64,000 bases of DNA, taken from assembly GCA_034440615.1 (NCBI GenBank), contig JAOTOM010004552.1:216001-280000 (forward strand), given 5' to 3'. The translations under genes were made by a program, and so were the position numbers. The DNA is from Ashinkailepas kermadecensis (Eukaryota > Arthropoda > Thecostraca > Neolepadidae). The notes beneath the pieces are model-generated. The model did no database searches. It was given only the letters and a program-made list of their open reading frames with translations, and was not told where the DNA came from. Below are positions 9,903 through 23,329 of the stretch, piece by piece; position 1 is the first letter of the stretch, and each line of letters starts with the position of its first letter.

Positions 9903-11398
9903 GGCTGGTGCGGCGGTGTGGCGGTGCGGCGGTGTGGCGGTGTGATGGTGTGGCGGTGTGATGGTGTGGCGGTGTGATGGTGTGGCGGTGTGATGGTGTG
10001 GCGGTGTGATGGTGTGGCGGTGTGATGGTGTGGCGGTGTGATGGTGTGGCGGTGTGATGGTGTGGCGGTGTGATGGTGTGGCGGTGTGATGGTGTGGCGG
10101 TGTGATGGTGTGGCGGTGTGATGGTGTGGCGGTGTGATGGTGTGGCGGTGTGATGGTGTGGCGGTGTGATGGTGTGGCGGTGCGGCGGTGTGGCGGTGTG
10201 ATGGTGCGGCGGTGTGATGGTGTGGCGGTGTGATGGTGTGGCGGTGTGATGGTGTGGCGGTGCGGCGGTGTGGCGGTGTGATGGTGCGGCGATGTGATGG
10301 TGTGGCGGTGTGATGGTGTGGCGGTGTGATGGTGTGGCGGTGTGATGGTGTGGCGGTGTGATGGTGTGGCGGTGTGGCGGTGTGATGGTGTGGCGGTGTG
10401 ATGGTGTGGCGGTGTGATGGTGTGGCGGTGTGATGGTGTGGCGGTGTGATGGTGTGGCGGTGTGATGGTGTGGCGGTGTGATGGTGTGGCGGTGTGGCGG
10501 TGTGGCGGTGTGATGGTGTGGCGGTGTGATGGTGTGGCGGTGTGATGGTGTGGCGGTGTGATGGTGTGGCGGTGTGGCGGTGTGATGGTGTGGCGGTGTG
10601 ATGGTGTGGCGGTGTGATGGTGTGGCGGTGCGGCGGTGTGGCGGTGTGATGGTGCGGCGATGTGATGGTGTGGCGGTGTGATGGTGTGGCGGTGTGATGG
10701 TGTGGCGGTGTGATGGTGTGGCGGTGTGATGGTGTGGCGGTGTGATGGTGTGGCGGTGTGATGGTGTGGCGGTGTGGCGGTGTGGCGGTGTGATGGTGTG
10801 GCGGTGTGATGGTGTGGCGGTGTGATGGTGTGGCGGTGTGATGGTGTGGCGGGCGCTGCCCCTCCCCTGCCCCTGCCCGGTCAGGTTCACCGGTAGCCGG
10901 CCGGCCGGCGCGGCGGTGTGGCGGTGAGGCGGTGTGATGGTGTGGCGGTGTGATGGTGCGGCGGTGTGATGGTGTGGCGGGCGCTGCCCCTCCCCTGTCC
11001 CTGCCCTGTCAGGTTCACCGGTAGCCGGCCGGCTGGTGCAGAGGTGTGGCCGTGTGATGGTGTGGCGGTGTGATGGTGTGGCGGTGTGATGGTGTGGCGG
11101 TGTGATGGTACGGCGGTGTGATGGTGCGGCGGTGTGATGGTGTGGCGGTGTGATGGTGTGGCGGTGTGATGGTGTGGCGGGCGCTGACCCTCCCCTGCCC
11201 CTGCCCGGTCAGGTTCACCGGTAGCCGGCCGGCTGGTGCAGCGGTGTGGCGGTGTGATGGTGTGGCGGTGTGATGGTGTGGCGGTGTGATGGTGTGGCGG
11301 TGTGATGGTGTGGCGGGCGCTGCCCCTCCCCTGCCCCTGCCCGGCCAGGTTTACCGGTAGCCGGCCGGCTGGTGCAGCGGTGTGATGGTGTGGCGGTG
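9903..11398. repeat. 16-bp minisatellite (tgtggcggtgtgatgg) with higher-order G/C spacers
   Basis: About 1.5 kb of tgtggcggtgtgatgg units. Larger blocks are separated by a conserved spacer (cgctgcccctcccctgcccc ... caccggtagccggccggc) seen at about 9845, 10855, 10980, 11173 and 11308, giving five blocks of very unequal length. The minus-strand frame encodes a Thr/His/Pro polymer with a 16-residue period (48 nt). It is not considered a gene: it has no non-repeat part that resembles a protein. Confidence 0.95.
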
Positions 11399-11399
11399 C

Positions 11400-11904
11400 C
11401 TGAACTGGAGCGGCCTCGGAGGGTGCGGCTCCGCTGCAAGGCTAGACGCAGCGGACGAGCGACGGCGTGCCGCGTCGCGTCGGCAGTCGTGAACCAGTTG
11501 CACGACTGGCCCGTGCAACTGACCCGTTTTTATTGCGCATCTCCACCCATTAGAGATGCGCACCATTGTGCCGCACCGCACCGCCGCAGAGGACTGCACT
11601 GCTCGTGCCAGCCAGATCGGAGCGTCGATCACACCGACGGCGCTGCCGTCGGAATCTGCAGCGAGATGTAGATGTGTGCATCTCGAAATGCACTTAAAGC
11701 CAGGGAAGTGTCCCGCCACGAACGTGTCGCACAATAACTTTGAAGGAGGCAGATGGACGACAGATTATGTGTGCAGAGTCCTGCTCGAGAAAGCGAATAA
11801 TGGGCATGTGGATTACGCGTGCGCAGTAGATCTCGGTATGACGTCATACTTCGGCATAACCGACATAATTCCGGGCAACTTGAAGTATTGTGCCAACACG
11901 CAAA
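11400..11904. other. Intervening stretch without recognisable gene
   Basis: About 500 bp between the 16-bp array and a LINE fragment. Open frames up to 127 codons run into the array and show no family signature. Confidence 0.35.
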
Positions 11905-12935
11905 TAGGCTAAGCATCACACTTCCTACTTCAAGACCACTCCCAACATCCACAGCATGGTGGAAACACAAAACACCCACAACACACTTCATCATAAACAA
12001 ACCGAAACATACATACACAGACACAGAAATTCAACAACTTTTCCTATAATTCATATCACCATACCCGAATTACAATATCATCTTCAGCGAGGGCTCAAAA
12101 ACATACACACACACACACCACAGCAGACGGACACAGCGGCGGTGCTGTACCCGAGTGCAGCTCCGCCCCGTGTCATCCTGCGTGCCCGTCTGCCCGACAC
12201 AGCATCCGCATACACTGCAGATTTATACGCTATCTTTTCGGCCTATTCCACTATCTACAACACAAAAATTGAACACAACATCATAGCCACTGACACCAAA
12301 TCAGCAATACAAAGCACAACACCCTACACCACATTCAAACACCTCATCCCCAAAATACTGCACATACATAACAAACCAAACAATCGACAACGATCACTTC
12401 TCCTTTGGATACCAAGCCACACAAACAAACACAGGCAACGAACACGCAGAAACCGAAGCAAACATAGTCACAACACTGCAACAAACCACACACTGCCCCT
12501 ACTCACAATCCGACTATTACCCCCACCATGCGCCAGGCAATCAACAAACACATACAACGAACATGGGACACAGCAATAACACAACTTCACGAAATACACC
12601 CCGAACACGAACACTGGCACACCATTAATCAAAACACCAGATTCAAAGAACGCATACTAACACGACTACGCATCGGACACACAGCACTTACACACTCTTA
12701 CCTCCTCCTACAGCACCCACGACCACAATGCACAACATGTCACCGAACACTTACAATCAAACACATACTCATCTACTGCACCAAATACACCAACCAAAGA
12801 CAACATATCACAAACTACTGTACCACAAACAACATCCCACTAAACCTCACTACTCTTCTCAACGACGAACATCCATCATTACACGAACATATCTTCCACT
12901 TTCTCCCTCTCACACGCATACTAGAACATCTGTGA
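11905..12935 (+). pseudogene. LINE-C: truncated RNase H-bearing LINE ORF2, frameshifted
   Basis: Plus-strand pieces in two or three frames form the end of a LINE ORF2. A linker (near 11910-12050) is followed by an RNase H-like part with AYTADLYAI (near 12210), ATDTKSAIQS (near 12290) and LLLWIPSH (near 12405), then a frame change. From 12528 the C-terminal region follows with RLRIGHTALTHSYLL and CTTCHRTLTIKHILIYC, the same kind of finger as in LINE-A and LINE-D. The first catalytic aspartate (normally in a TDGS-like motif) is not intact and the usual glutamate of the second motif is aspartate here. The A-rich stretch 12940-13030 could be its 3' tail. This is a dead 5'-truncated copy of a different family from LINE-A. 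Confidence 0.75.
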
Positions 12936-13099
12936 AAATGAATCGGGGGAAAAATGAAAAGATATGTTAAAAAAGGAAAACAGAAAATGAACAAAAGACT
13001 GAAAAATAAAAAATAAAAAATAAAAGATACGTTCAAAAAGAAAAGAGAAAACATAACCATCAGCCCCAAAGCGCTCTGATATTCTGTTCTTGAAATGTT

Positions 13100-14608
13100 T
13101 AAACACCATGGCGATGCCTCGACCCCAACCCCCAACTACACCCCATACCCAAACTTGGCACCGTCCTGACTGGCAACAGTTCTACCATCTCATCTCTACG
13201 ACAACTCCACTCAACTCTGCTCACCTCTACACTTCTAGCTTCAAGACGACCTCAACTCTACTCCGGCACATCTCAACAAGTCAGCTTTACTATTCCTTTC
13301 TTCGTCTAGTTCCCTAACTACAATGTTCCTCACCCCACATCTAATGCCAACACAGATACATATACACACCGACACACACACAGAAACAACCGACATCACC
13401 ATCACGGTGGCAGGCTGGCCAAACTCACAACACACACACACACAAGTGTTGTGAGGGAAACATCGGCGTTCATTTTGTTTGCACATATGCTTGATTATTT
13501 GACTTCTTTATACGATTGTGTTTCAGCTATCTTTCCATGGCCTTCTGGTTGACTGCCTACCTATGCATAGCATGCTATCGAAAGTGTCCCAAGATTTGTC
13601 ATATTATATTTGTCAATCTGCTAACTTTTCCACTAACTCGATATGTACCGACTGTCCGCACCCAAAACTCATTATCATTGATACATCGACACATCTGAGA
13701 TATGTAAGTGCATACCAATTCGTGAGAGAGAATAAGGTCAATTGAAAACAATCTGCATGCTTTCAAAGGATGACTATTCCCGGTAGCCTTTTTATTTAAA
13801 GAATTTATGCATGTTGCATATTTATTATAGTATGAGATATAGACATTACTTCAAGCAAATTGAATCATGCATGACTTGTATTAAGAAAATGTTACAATGT
13901 GCATATGTTTGGTATCAACCTTTCATTATTATCCTTCATTAAGCTGCACGATATCCTCAAAATTCAACTTGAAACCAGAATTGTGATTAGCGTAGGCTGC
14001 GCTCTAGTGTTCTGTTGGCGAATTGCTAATATCGCTAGGTGTACCAAATGTGCACTTTCTGTCCGCTGTCGGGCCCATGTTTGTGTTTTCCGTCTGTCAG
14101 AATTTATTCTGACGGACTAAGTATATTCAATATATTTATTTAGCTTAAAATACCCTTTGTTGCCCAAGTCTAATCTGCTGTATCAAACGAAGTTCTGATA
14201 GCGATTACAATGCTTTGCTACAATGCAGCACATGTTCTCCGCCCATTAAAACAATCCATATAGTATGATTGAATGGATGATGTGTCTTTTAGTTGGGAAG
14301 GTAACAGGTATGCCACGGAGTTCAAAAAGAGTATTCCGTGAGGGCGGCGCCAGGGGTGGGGGACACATCCAAAACGTCGCGAAGCTTCACATTACGGCTA
14401 TGGGCGTGACATGAAAAGAATGGACCAAAAAACGCCCATGGCACCCCTTATCCAAAGTCGGTGGTGCCGCTGATGTTATTCAGGATCCGAATCTCGATTG
14501 CAGATCCCACGTCCGGTGCTCGTCAGGATCCAGTGTTCATCGGGATCCAGCGTTCTTCGGGATTCAGGTAGGCAGTTGTCATTAGAAGCATCAGTCAGGG
14601 TCCAGGGT
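13100..14608. other. Mostly A/T-rich stretch, no gene recognised
   Basis: It contains a CA-rich patch at 13340-13445 and four diverged ~20-bp units of gtYcatcgggatccagcgtt at 14515-14570. Open frames are short. A 75-codon frame from 13090 has a vague resemblance to the linker of a LINE ORF2 but cannot be assigned. Confidence 0.35.
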
Positions 14609-14611
14609 ATA

Positions 14612-14745
14612 TTTTTTTTTTTTTTTTTTTACTGAGGACAAACTGCAAGCACAGGGTCTTAGAAAACCCATGCTATTTTCCGAGAGACTTTGCAGGGTCA
14701 AAGACCTTCTGGTATATTTGTACTGCAATAGTTTGGTCATTCACC
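14612..14745 (-). mobile_element. Possible minus-strand retroposed 3' end with oligo(T)
   Basis: A run of 19 T at 14612-14630 is followed by about 100 bp of ordinary sequence, as expected for a poly(A) tail of an element inserted on the minus strand. I do not recognise the body, and no target-site duplication could be defined. Confidence 0.3.
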
Positions 14746-14885
14746 TGATCTGGCTCGCCAGCTATTCACGTGACTCATGGCTGGAGCTCCTGGATGGATC
14801 CGGAGGTCCGGACCTGGCTGGCTAGCTATTCACGTGAAGCATGGCTGCAGCTCCCGGATGGGTCCGGACTCGGAGTCCGGATCCC
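14746..14885. repeat. Local duplication, ~65 bp (ggctNgctattcacgtga)
   Basis: The segment ctattcacgtgactcatggc ... ggatggatccgg recurs as ctattcacgtgaagcatggc ... ggatgggtccgg, two adjacent diverged copies. Confidence 0.65.
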
Positions 14886-15424
14886 TCCTGGCTTGATAAC
14901 CTGCGAATGTTAAGTTGCCGTTTCCATATTCAATCTGAAAATGTTCGGACCAGGCCCCCTGGTTTGGTGAGACATTTCCAGCCTTGATGTGACTAGATGA
15001 ATCAAATAGCATTGGACCGACACCAAAGTAGTGAATGTACCCACATTGGGTTTTATTATGTGCCTTTATCCCGGGTGAAGTTTGTGCACACGGTCGCATT
15101 ACGCGACTGCCGTGTGAATGTCCGATATTCTGGACATGTTGACCCCGGACTTATCCTGGCGTTTACCTGGTTGGCTTGATGTATGGTTCGCTGATAAGCA
15201 ACCTGCATATATCTTCTTCTTTTTTGGCGCTGGCAAAAATAGAAGTGAAGTGGTGCACGATGATGATCACCCCTGCCTCACGTCATGATACTGACTGATA
15301 AGGTGCTTCCACGGCAAGAAGAGTGTTGCGGACGCCGTCTTGAACCGCTGATAGTGGACTGTATGTGTGGGTGGCGCCCTGCAGCATTGGGTAGAACGGC
15401 CAAGGGGCCTAAAGAGAAGGATAT

Positions 15425-17137
<1,713 letters not shown>

Positions 17138-17139
17138 AG

Positions 17140-18310
17140 TAAGCGGAAACAACATGTGAAAGGGAATGATTGAATAACAATAGGGAAGTAACAAATAATT
17201 GCAATGTGAGAGGTCGGAAAGATGTATGATGGGAGAATGTAAAGAAATAATTGAAGTAACTTAAATAAAGGTGGACATAAAAATAGAGGTTGTAGGTAGA
17301 GCTCCACAATTCAAGGGAGATAAAGGACGCCTCCAATTCAAGAGAACATGGACCTAACCAAGAGAACTCCAATTCAAGAGTGCTAAATGAGACCCTCCAA
17401 TTCAAGAGAGCAGTGGCGTTAGGAAATGAAGGAGTACGACAGGCGAGGAAAAAAAGCAGGAAAACAGAGTCAGGCACGGAGACCCAGCCGTGGCGAGCAG
17501 TGCTGCGCGTGGTTCATCAATCTCACTGTTTCACTCATCACTCCAACACTCGCTCAAAGAAACCATTTCTCTATTGGCGACAGCGAGACGGCAGAGGTGC
17601 AGTGCACTTGACGAAGGCGACAGTTGAAGAGAGGCACCTGGGGTGTTGACTCGCCGCTTACATATGAAGGTAAGGGCTAGCTGAGACAAGGAGAGAAAGG
17701 GGTCAACAGGTCGAATAAACACCCCGCATCCGGGCCGCGGCCGGCGTTCAGCAAATATGCGGCACAAACACGGACGACGCGAGCGGGCCGCTCCGTCCGC
17801 TGGGCAAACACGTCGTCGCTGGACATGCGGCGGCCAGCCCGATGTCGCGGCTGCCCGCGAACTACAAGCCACAGTGCGACATGCAGTGTCTGTCGGCAAC
17901 AAAGTGGATGATAAACAAGTTCTCAATTATCGGTGGTGATCCAGTAGGCTTAGCTGGTGCCATAGCTAATTCAAATGAGGTTTGACCAGAAATCTTGATC
18001 TCAAAATCCCTACTGACGCTGGAACTCGACATACGCTCACATTCACTTAGCTTCCGATATAATGCATTACTTCTAGATCATGTCTGCAGAGTACGCCCTC
18101 ATGTTTTCATGAACTACACTCCCGTTACCTTCCAAATGTACCCCATTGTTCTTCAACTTGTCAGCAGGGTACCTCTCAGTTAGCCCGGCAACCATCATGG
18201 ATTGTTTAAGCATTGGGTAACGTCACAACTTCTCCCAACATCAGGCGCATGATTATGCAGCCCTGCAGCAGCATGTGCACGTACTTTCCACGAGTTGAAG
18301 TGATCTGTCA
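17140..18310. other. Stretch without recognised gene; ttcaagaga repeats
   Basis: Several copies of ccaattcaagagaRc occur at 17310-17415, a small diverged repeat. G/C-rich sequence at 17600-17900 has overlapping frames on both strands with no domain. No gene is called. Confidence 0.35.
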
Positions 18311-18374
18311 AGAACTGGTCACAACTTTCGAACACTGGCTGAAAATTATCTGAGACGTGACCAACGCCGCACCA

Positions 18375-18575
18375 CTCCACATGGCCGCACTGACATGCTC
18401 CGTACACTCGCACTGAACTGCTCCGCAAACCCGCACTGAACAACTCCGCAGATCCGCACTGAAACACATCGTACATCCGCACTGAAACACTTCGCAAATC
18501 CGCTCTGAAACAATTCGCATATCTGCACTGAAGCACTCCGTATACCTGAACTGAAACACTTCGTAGATCCGCATT
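18375..18575. repeat. Degenerate ~23-bp minisatellite (tccgcactgaaacacttcgc)
   Basis: About eight diverged units of ccgcactgaaacactYcgcanat. The Cys/Ser/Val-rich minus-strand frames spanning it are repeat translations. Confidence 0.75.
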
Positions 18576-18670
18576 GGGAAGATATGTATACAAATATTTG
18601 ACAGCTATGCAGATCCGCATCGGACCCCAATGCCATTTTCTTCCCCAAGTGCACGGTAGTTTAGGTTAGG

Positions 18671-19591
18671 GCCCTAAAGGCAGAGCTTTCCAAGCTCAAA
18701 GCTTCCCTTGCTTCACAGGGCTGGCCAGAAAGGGTAACATGTGAGGGGCAGTCTGTAGCAGGGGCATCCTATGCCCAGGTGGTCACAGGCCACCAGGTAA
18801 CTGTAGCTTCCCCTGCTGTGGAGGTGGCAGGGAGATCTGAAGAGAGAAGTATTCCTAGTGAACAGAAGATTTCTAGTTCTAGCGCACATGAGGGGCAGTG
18901 GTTTAAAGTCAGGGGGTGGAGGATTTGGAGGAGTGAGCCTAAGCAAGGGGGCAGTGAGTGGCAGGTGGTAGGTGTTAGGAGTGGGAAGCAACCTAGTGAA
19001 GCAGCTCAACAGGCAGGAGTAATAACATACAATAGGTTCCAGGCACTGGAGGACTGCCCGCAGGATAGTGAAAGCAGTGATAGCAGCAAGGAGACGGTGC
19101 TGGTGGTAGGAGACTCTCGGGTGCGGCATTTAGATAGAGTTTTCCGTAAAGGTAGGAGAGGCAGGAGGTGCATCACCAGGCCTGGTGCCAAGGTTAGAGA
19201 CCTGGTACCAGTGGTGGCACAGGCCACCAGTGAGGACCAGTTTAGTACAGTTATAGTGCATGTAGGAGTGAACGACGTAGGTCCTGCCAGGAGTGAGGAG
19301 CTGCTGCAGGACTATAGGGCCCTTCTGGTCACCCTGAAGCAGAGCAAAAGCAGAGTTATTGTGACAGCTATTCTGCCCAGGGCTGAAGTCTCCCCTGAGT
19401 GGAGCTCTAGGGCGCTGGCAGCCAATGCCAGGGTGGGTAGGCTCTGCAATGAGTTAGGTTTGACCTTTGTTGACAAGTGGTGCAGGTTTTATGGTTCATG
19501 GGACCTCTATCAAAGGGATGGCCTGCACTTCTCCGAGAAGGGGGTGCAAGTGTTAAGTACAGTGTATGAACATGTCCTTCAGGGAAACTAG
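18671..19591 (+). CDS. CR1-like LINE ORF1 with SGNH/GDSL esterase domain (5'-truncated)
   Basis: Open from 18671 to a stop at 19591; a stop at 18662 marks the break upstream, so the true N-terminus is missing. The first residues (LKAELSKLKASLA) look like the end of a coiled coil. A Ser/Gln-rich linker is followed by an SGNH-hydrolase domain: VVGDSRVRH (block I, nucleophile serine, about 19106), VGVNDVG (block III, Asn), and DGLHFSEKG (block V, Asp and His). An esterase in ORF1 is established for several CR1-clade elements, where it is thought to aid nucleic-acid or membrane interactions. ORF2 follows at once on the same strand. All catalytic residues visible here are intact. No start codon can be assigned with confidence. 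Confidence 0.8.
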   Translation, partial: ALKAELSKLKASLASQGWPERVTCEGQSVAGASYAQVVTGHQVTVASPAVEVAGRSEERSIPSEQKISSSSAHEGQWFKVRGWRIWRSEPKQGGSEWQVVGVRSGKQPSEAAQQAGVITYNRFQALEDCPQDSESSDSSKETVLVVGDSRVRHLDRVFRKGRRGRRCITRPGAKVRDLVPVVAQATSEDQFSTVIVHVGVNDVGPARSEELLQDYRALLVTLKQSKSRVIVTAILPRAEVSPEWSSRALAANARVGRLCNELGLTFVDKWCRFYGSWDLYQRDGLHFSEKGVQVLSTVYEHVLQGN

Positions 19592-19594
19592 ATA

Positions 19595-22500
19595 ATGGGG
19601 TGGGGAGGGAAGAAGTGGCATTACCATCTCATGAATATGCCAATAGTGACAGCATAGGCAATAGAACCTCACAGTCAGCAAATAGGGATGGCAGTAGATC
19701 AAGGGGGCAGAGTGGTAGCTCATCCAGAGATGATAGAGCTACTCAGCATGAAAAAAACAAAGATGGTTATGGAACATTTCTTAAGTGTATGATGCTTAAT
19801 GCTCAGAGTATTCGATCCAAATTTGACGAGTTCAAGTGTTATGTTGTTGATGAGGAACCAGATTTTGTTTGCATTACTGAGGCATGGGTCAGTGAGGGGT
19901 ATTTTGGGGATAACTTGCAGGACTATGAGATCCAGGGATACAATATGTTTTCATGCAATAGGGGTCCAGCAGTGAAAGGGGGTGGTGTAATGCTCTATGT
20001 GAATAGCTTATTCAGTTCTCAAAAAGTAGCAGATGGGGTAAAAAGGTGTCTGTGGAGTCCATTTGGCTTGATGTTTCTGTGGGAAAAGGCAACAGCAATA
20101 AACTGAGAATAGGAGCTTTGTACCGATCAGGAACCTTGCCACATTCTCAGCAATTGGAGCTTGATAAGGTGATTTGTGAGGAAATCAGTAGAAACTTTCA
20201 GAGGAAATGCCTTATTCTTGGTGACTTTAATCTAAAAGGATATGAAAATGTTAGTGTTGGCTCCCCAGCATGTAAACTGTTTAGGAAATGCCTTGAAGAG
20301 GACCTGTTCTTACACCAGTTTGTAACAACCAACTAGGCAGGGCTCATTCTTGGACCTTGTCTTCTCGGATTTAAGTGATTTAGTTCAAGACTTGACTATA
20401 GGAGAAACTCTGGGAAGAAGTGACCATAACATAGTGAGATTCAAGGCACATGTAGCAGGGACAATCAAGGATAATTTGGCAAAGGTTCCAAGTTTTAACA
20501 GGGCAGACTTTGACTGCATGAGAGCAGCCTTAAGTGCCATCAAATGGGAAGAAGAATTATCCGATTTAAATGCCTGTGAAATGTGGGAAAAGTTCAAATC
20601 TTACTTGAGGGAAATTCAGATTAGACATGTCCCCCAAAAGCAAAGGCGCAAAAGAAGAGTAGGAAAGCCAGCATGGCTTACACCAGATTTGACAAAAGCA
20701 ATTAAGGCTAAGAAAGATGCATTTAGAGTATTTAAGGAAGCTTCAAATATAGTAAATCTAAGGTTGTATCAAAAAGCTAGAGACGCTGTGAAACAGAATA
20801 CCAGAGCAGCAAAGCGAGCAAAATAATTGGATTTGGCTAGGAACTGTAAAGGGGACAGTAAAAAGTTCTTTAGTTTCTACAAGCTAAGTAAAGTTTCAAG
20901 CACAATTGGTCCACTGGAAGTAAATGGGATTATATTGAGTGAGGATAGTGAGATGGTTGAGGAATTGAGCAAGCAGTTTAAATCAGTGTTTACATTTGAG
21001 GATGTGACAAATCTGCCAACTGTGAACCACAGCCCCGCAACAGGTGATCAGTTACATGATGTTGAGTTCATTGACAGTGATGTTGTTTTGAATTATGTCA
21101 GGAAAATAAAGCCAAACAAGGCAGCAGGACCTGATGGAATCCATGCTAGGGTATTGCGGGAAGCTGAAAAAGAATTGGCAATTCCACTCAGTATAATATT
21201 TTGTAGATCAGTTTCACAAAATCAAATTCCAACTGATTGGAAAAGGGCAAATGTAGTTCCTATTTTCAAGAAAGGAGAAAGAGGGAAAGTTGAAAACTAT
21301 AGGCCAGTAAGCCTCACATCACTAGTCTGCAAGGTACTTGAATCAATTATCAAGGATAAAATAGTTAGTTTTCTGGAAGGAAACCGAGTGATTCAAGATA
21401 CTCAACATGGGTTTAGAAAAGGGCGATCGTGTCTCACAAATCTCTTGGACTTTTTTAATTTTGCTACAGAACAATTTGATCAGGGAAATCAGGTTGATGT
21501 AGCATATCTTGACTTTAGCAAGGCCTTTGACAAGGTACCTCATAAACGGTTAATGATGCAGCTTCAGGCCCATGGTATTGTGGGTAACATCCTAAAATGG
21601 ATAGGGTTGTGGCTTTCAGATAGACAGCAGAGAGTGATGCTAAATGGTACAAAATCATGATGGCAAAATGTTCTTAGTGGAGTCCCCCAAGGGTCAGTAC
21701 TGGGACCACTATTGTTCATTATGTGTGTAAATAACATTGAAAGTGGCCTAAGCAGTAAGGTTTTGAAATTTGCAGATGATTTGAAGGTCTTTAGGGCAAT
21801 AACAGGGCACAATGAGCAGGTCTTGCTGCAGAAAGACTTAGACGAGCTTGTGAAGTGGTCCGAAAAATGTCAAATGAAACTTAATTTTGATCAGTGCAAA
21901 ATCATGCATGTAGGTAGGCAGCATATCAAGGCTCCATACTTGATGGGTGGCCAAGTACTATCTGTGACCCAGCAGGAGAAGGACTTAGGTGCTATTTTTA
22001 ACACAAAATTGGGGGCATCAGAACAGACCAAAGAAGCCAGGAAGAAGGCATTAAGAATGCTTGGGGCAATAAATAGGAATGTATCATACAAAAGTGAGGA
22101 AGTCATCAGGAAGCTTTATTGTGCATATGTCAGGCCACATCTGGAATATTGTGTCCAAGCTTGGTTCCCTAGTTATGAAAAAGAATGTTGGCTTTTAGAG
22201 AGAGTACAAAAGAGAGCAACACAAATGGTGAATGGTATGGGCAACCTGGCATATGAGGAAAGATTGAAGAAATTGAATATGTTTTCACTTAGATATAGAA
22301 GGCTGAGAGGAGATCTCATCGAGGTCTTTAAATCTGTTCATGGTCAGGAACAGGGTTATCTCAGGGAACTGTTTGAATTTAACAGAAATGATGCAATTAG
22401 AGGTCATCAATTCAAAATTAAAGTTAATCACAGCAGGACAAGGTTAAGACAGTCCTTCTTCACCAGCAGGGTAGTAGAATACTGGAACCAGCTGCCAGAA

Positions 22501-22599
22501 ACCATTGTCAGTAGCAACACACTGAACATCCTTAAGAACAGCATAGACAATCATTATAAGAATAGGGGGCTTGTTTTTCTGTATTCCGGGGAGAGTTGA
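19595..22599 (+). pseudogene. CR1-like LINE ORF2: endonuclease and reverse transcriptase, 4 lesions
   Basis: An APE-type endonuclease (MMLNAQSIRSKF, CITEAW, GGGVMLYV, LILGDFNL, GRSDHNIV) is followed by RT motifs: GPDGIHARVL, VVPIFKKGE, NYRPVSLTS, AYLDFSKAFD, SGVPQGSVLGPLL and the catalytic FADD at 21769-21780, then a C-terminal region ending at 22599. The frame is broken by a shift near 20043 (in an A run), a restoring shift near 20330, a stop at 20824-20826 and a stop at 21658-21660. With so few lesions the copy is fairly young but inactive. The 3' UTR ends near 22700 with ttatgtctttatgtct, a short direct repeat in place of poly(A), as is usual for CR1-like elements. No RNase H domain is present. 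Confidence 0.9.
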
Positions 22600-22700
22600 T
22601 CAACACATTTGATGGACAACTGGTTCAGTGTACAGAGTGCAACCAAGAAGGGCCCTTGTGGCTCATAGTTGCACTGATCTTTTATGTCTTTATGTCTAGT
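22600..22700 (+). mobile_element. CR1-like element 3' UTR and repeat tail
   Basis: Short 3' UTR after the ORF2 stop. It ends in two copies of the octamer ttatgtct/tatgtcta, and beyond about 22700 the sequence changes to other repeats. The precise end is a guess. Confidence 0.5.
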
Positions 22701-22769
22701 ATAAACCCGCGGTGTGCCACCCTGCAGATTGTCACTAGATCACTGCGCAGAAGTGCACCATTGACCACT

Positions 22770-23325
22770 GCATGTAGACATGCACTGAACCACTGTATCT
22801 GTACCCACTGTGCTACTTATATGTAAATACTGCACCACTGTATCTGTACTCACTGTGCTGCGGTATATGTAACCACTGCACCACTGTATCTGTACCCACT
22901 GTGCTGCTGTATATGTAACTACTGCACCACTGTATCTGTACCCGCTGTGCTACTGTATATGTAACTACGGCACCACTGTATCTGTACCCGCTGTGCTACT
23001 GTATATGTAACCACTGCACCACTGTATATGTACCCACTGTGCTACTGTATATGTAACTACGGCACCACTGTATCTGTACCCACTGTGCTGCTGTATATGT
23101 AACCACTGCACCACTGTATCTGTACCCACTGTGCTGTTGTATATGTAACCACTGCACCACTGTAGCTGTACCCACTGTGCTACTGCATATGTACCCACTG
23201 CACCACTGTACATGTACCCACTGCACCACTGTACATGTACCCACTGTGCTACTGTACATGTACCCACTGTACCACTGTACATGTACCCACTGCACCACTG
23301 TACATGTACCCACTGTGCCACCTTG
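22770..23325. repeat. 46-bp satellite (two ~23-bp half units), about 12 copies
   Basis: The unit ccactgtatctgtacccact followed by gtgctgctgtatatgtaaccactgca has a 46-bp period (22881 to 22927). From about 23190 a 23-bp form, ccactgtacatgtacccact, dominates and contains the palindrome tacatgta. Confidence 0.9.
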
Positions 23326-23329
23326 CAGG

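Noticed and set aside
9703..10890. 395-codon Thr/His/Pro-repeat frame on the minus strand
   Set aside because: It is the translation of the 16-bp minisatellite (three units make one 16-residue period); the non-repeat ends do not resemble a protein.
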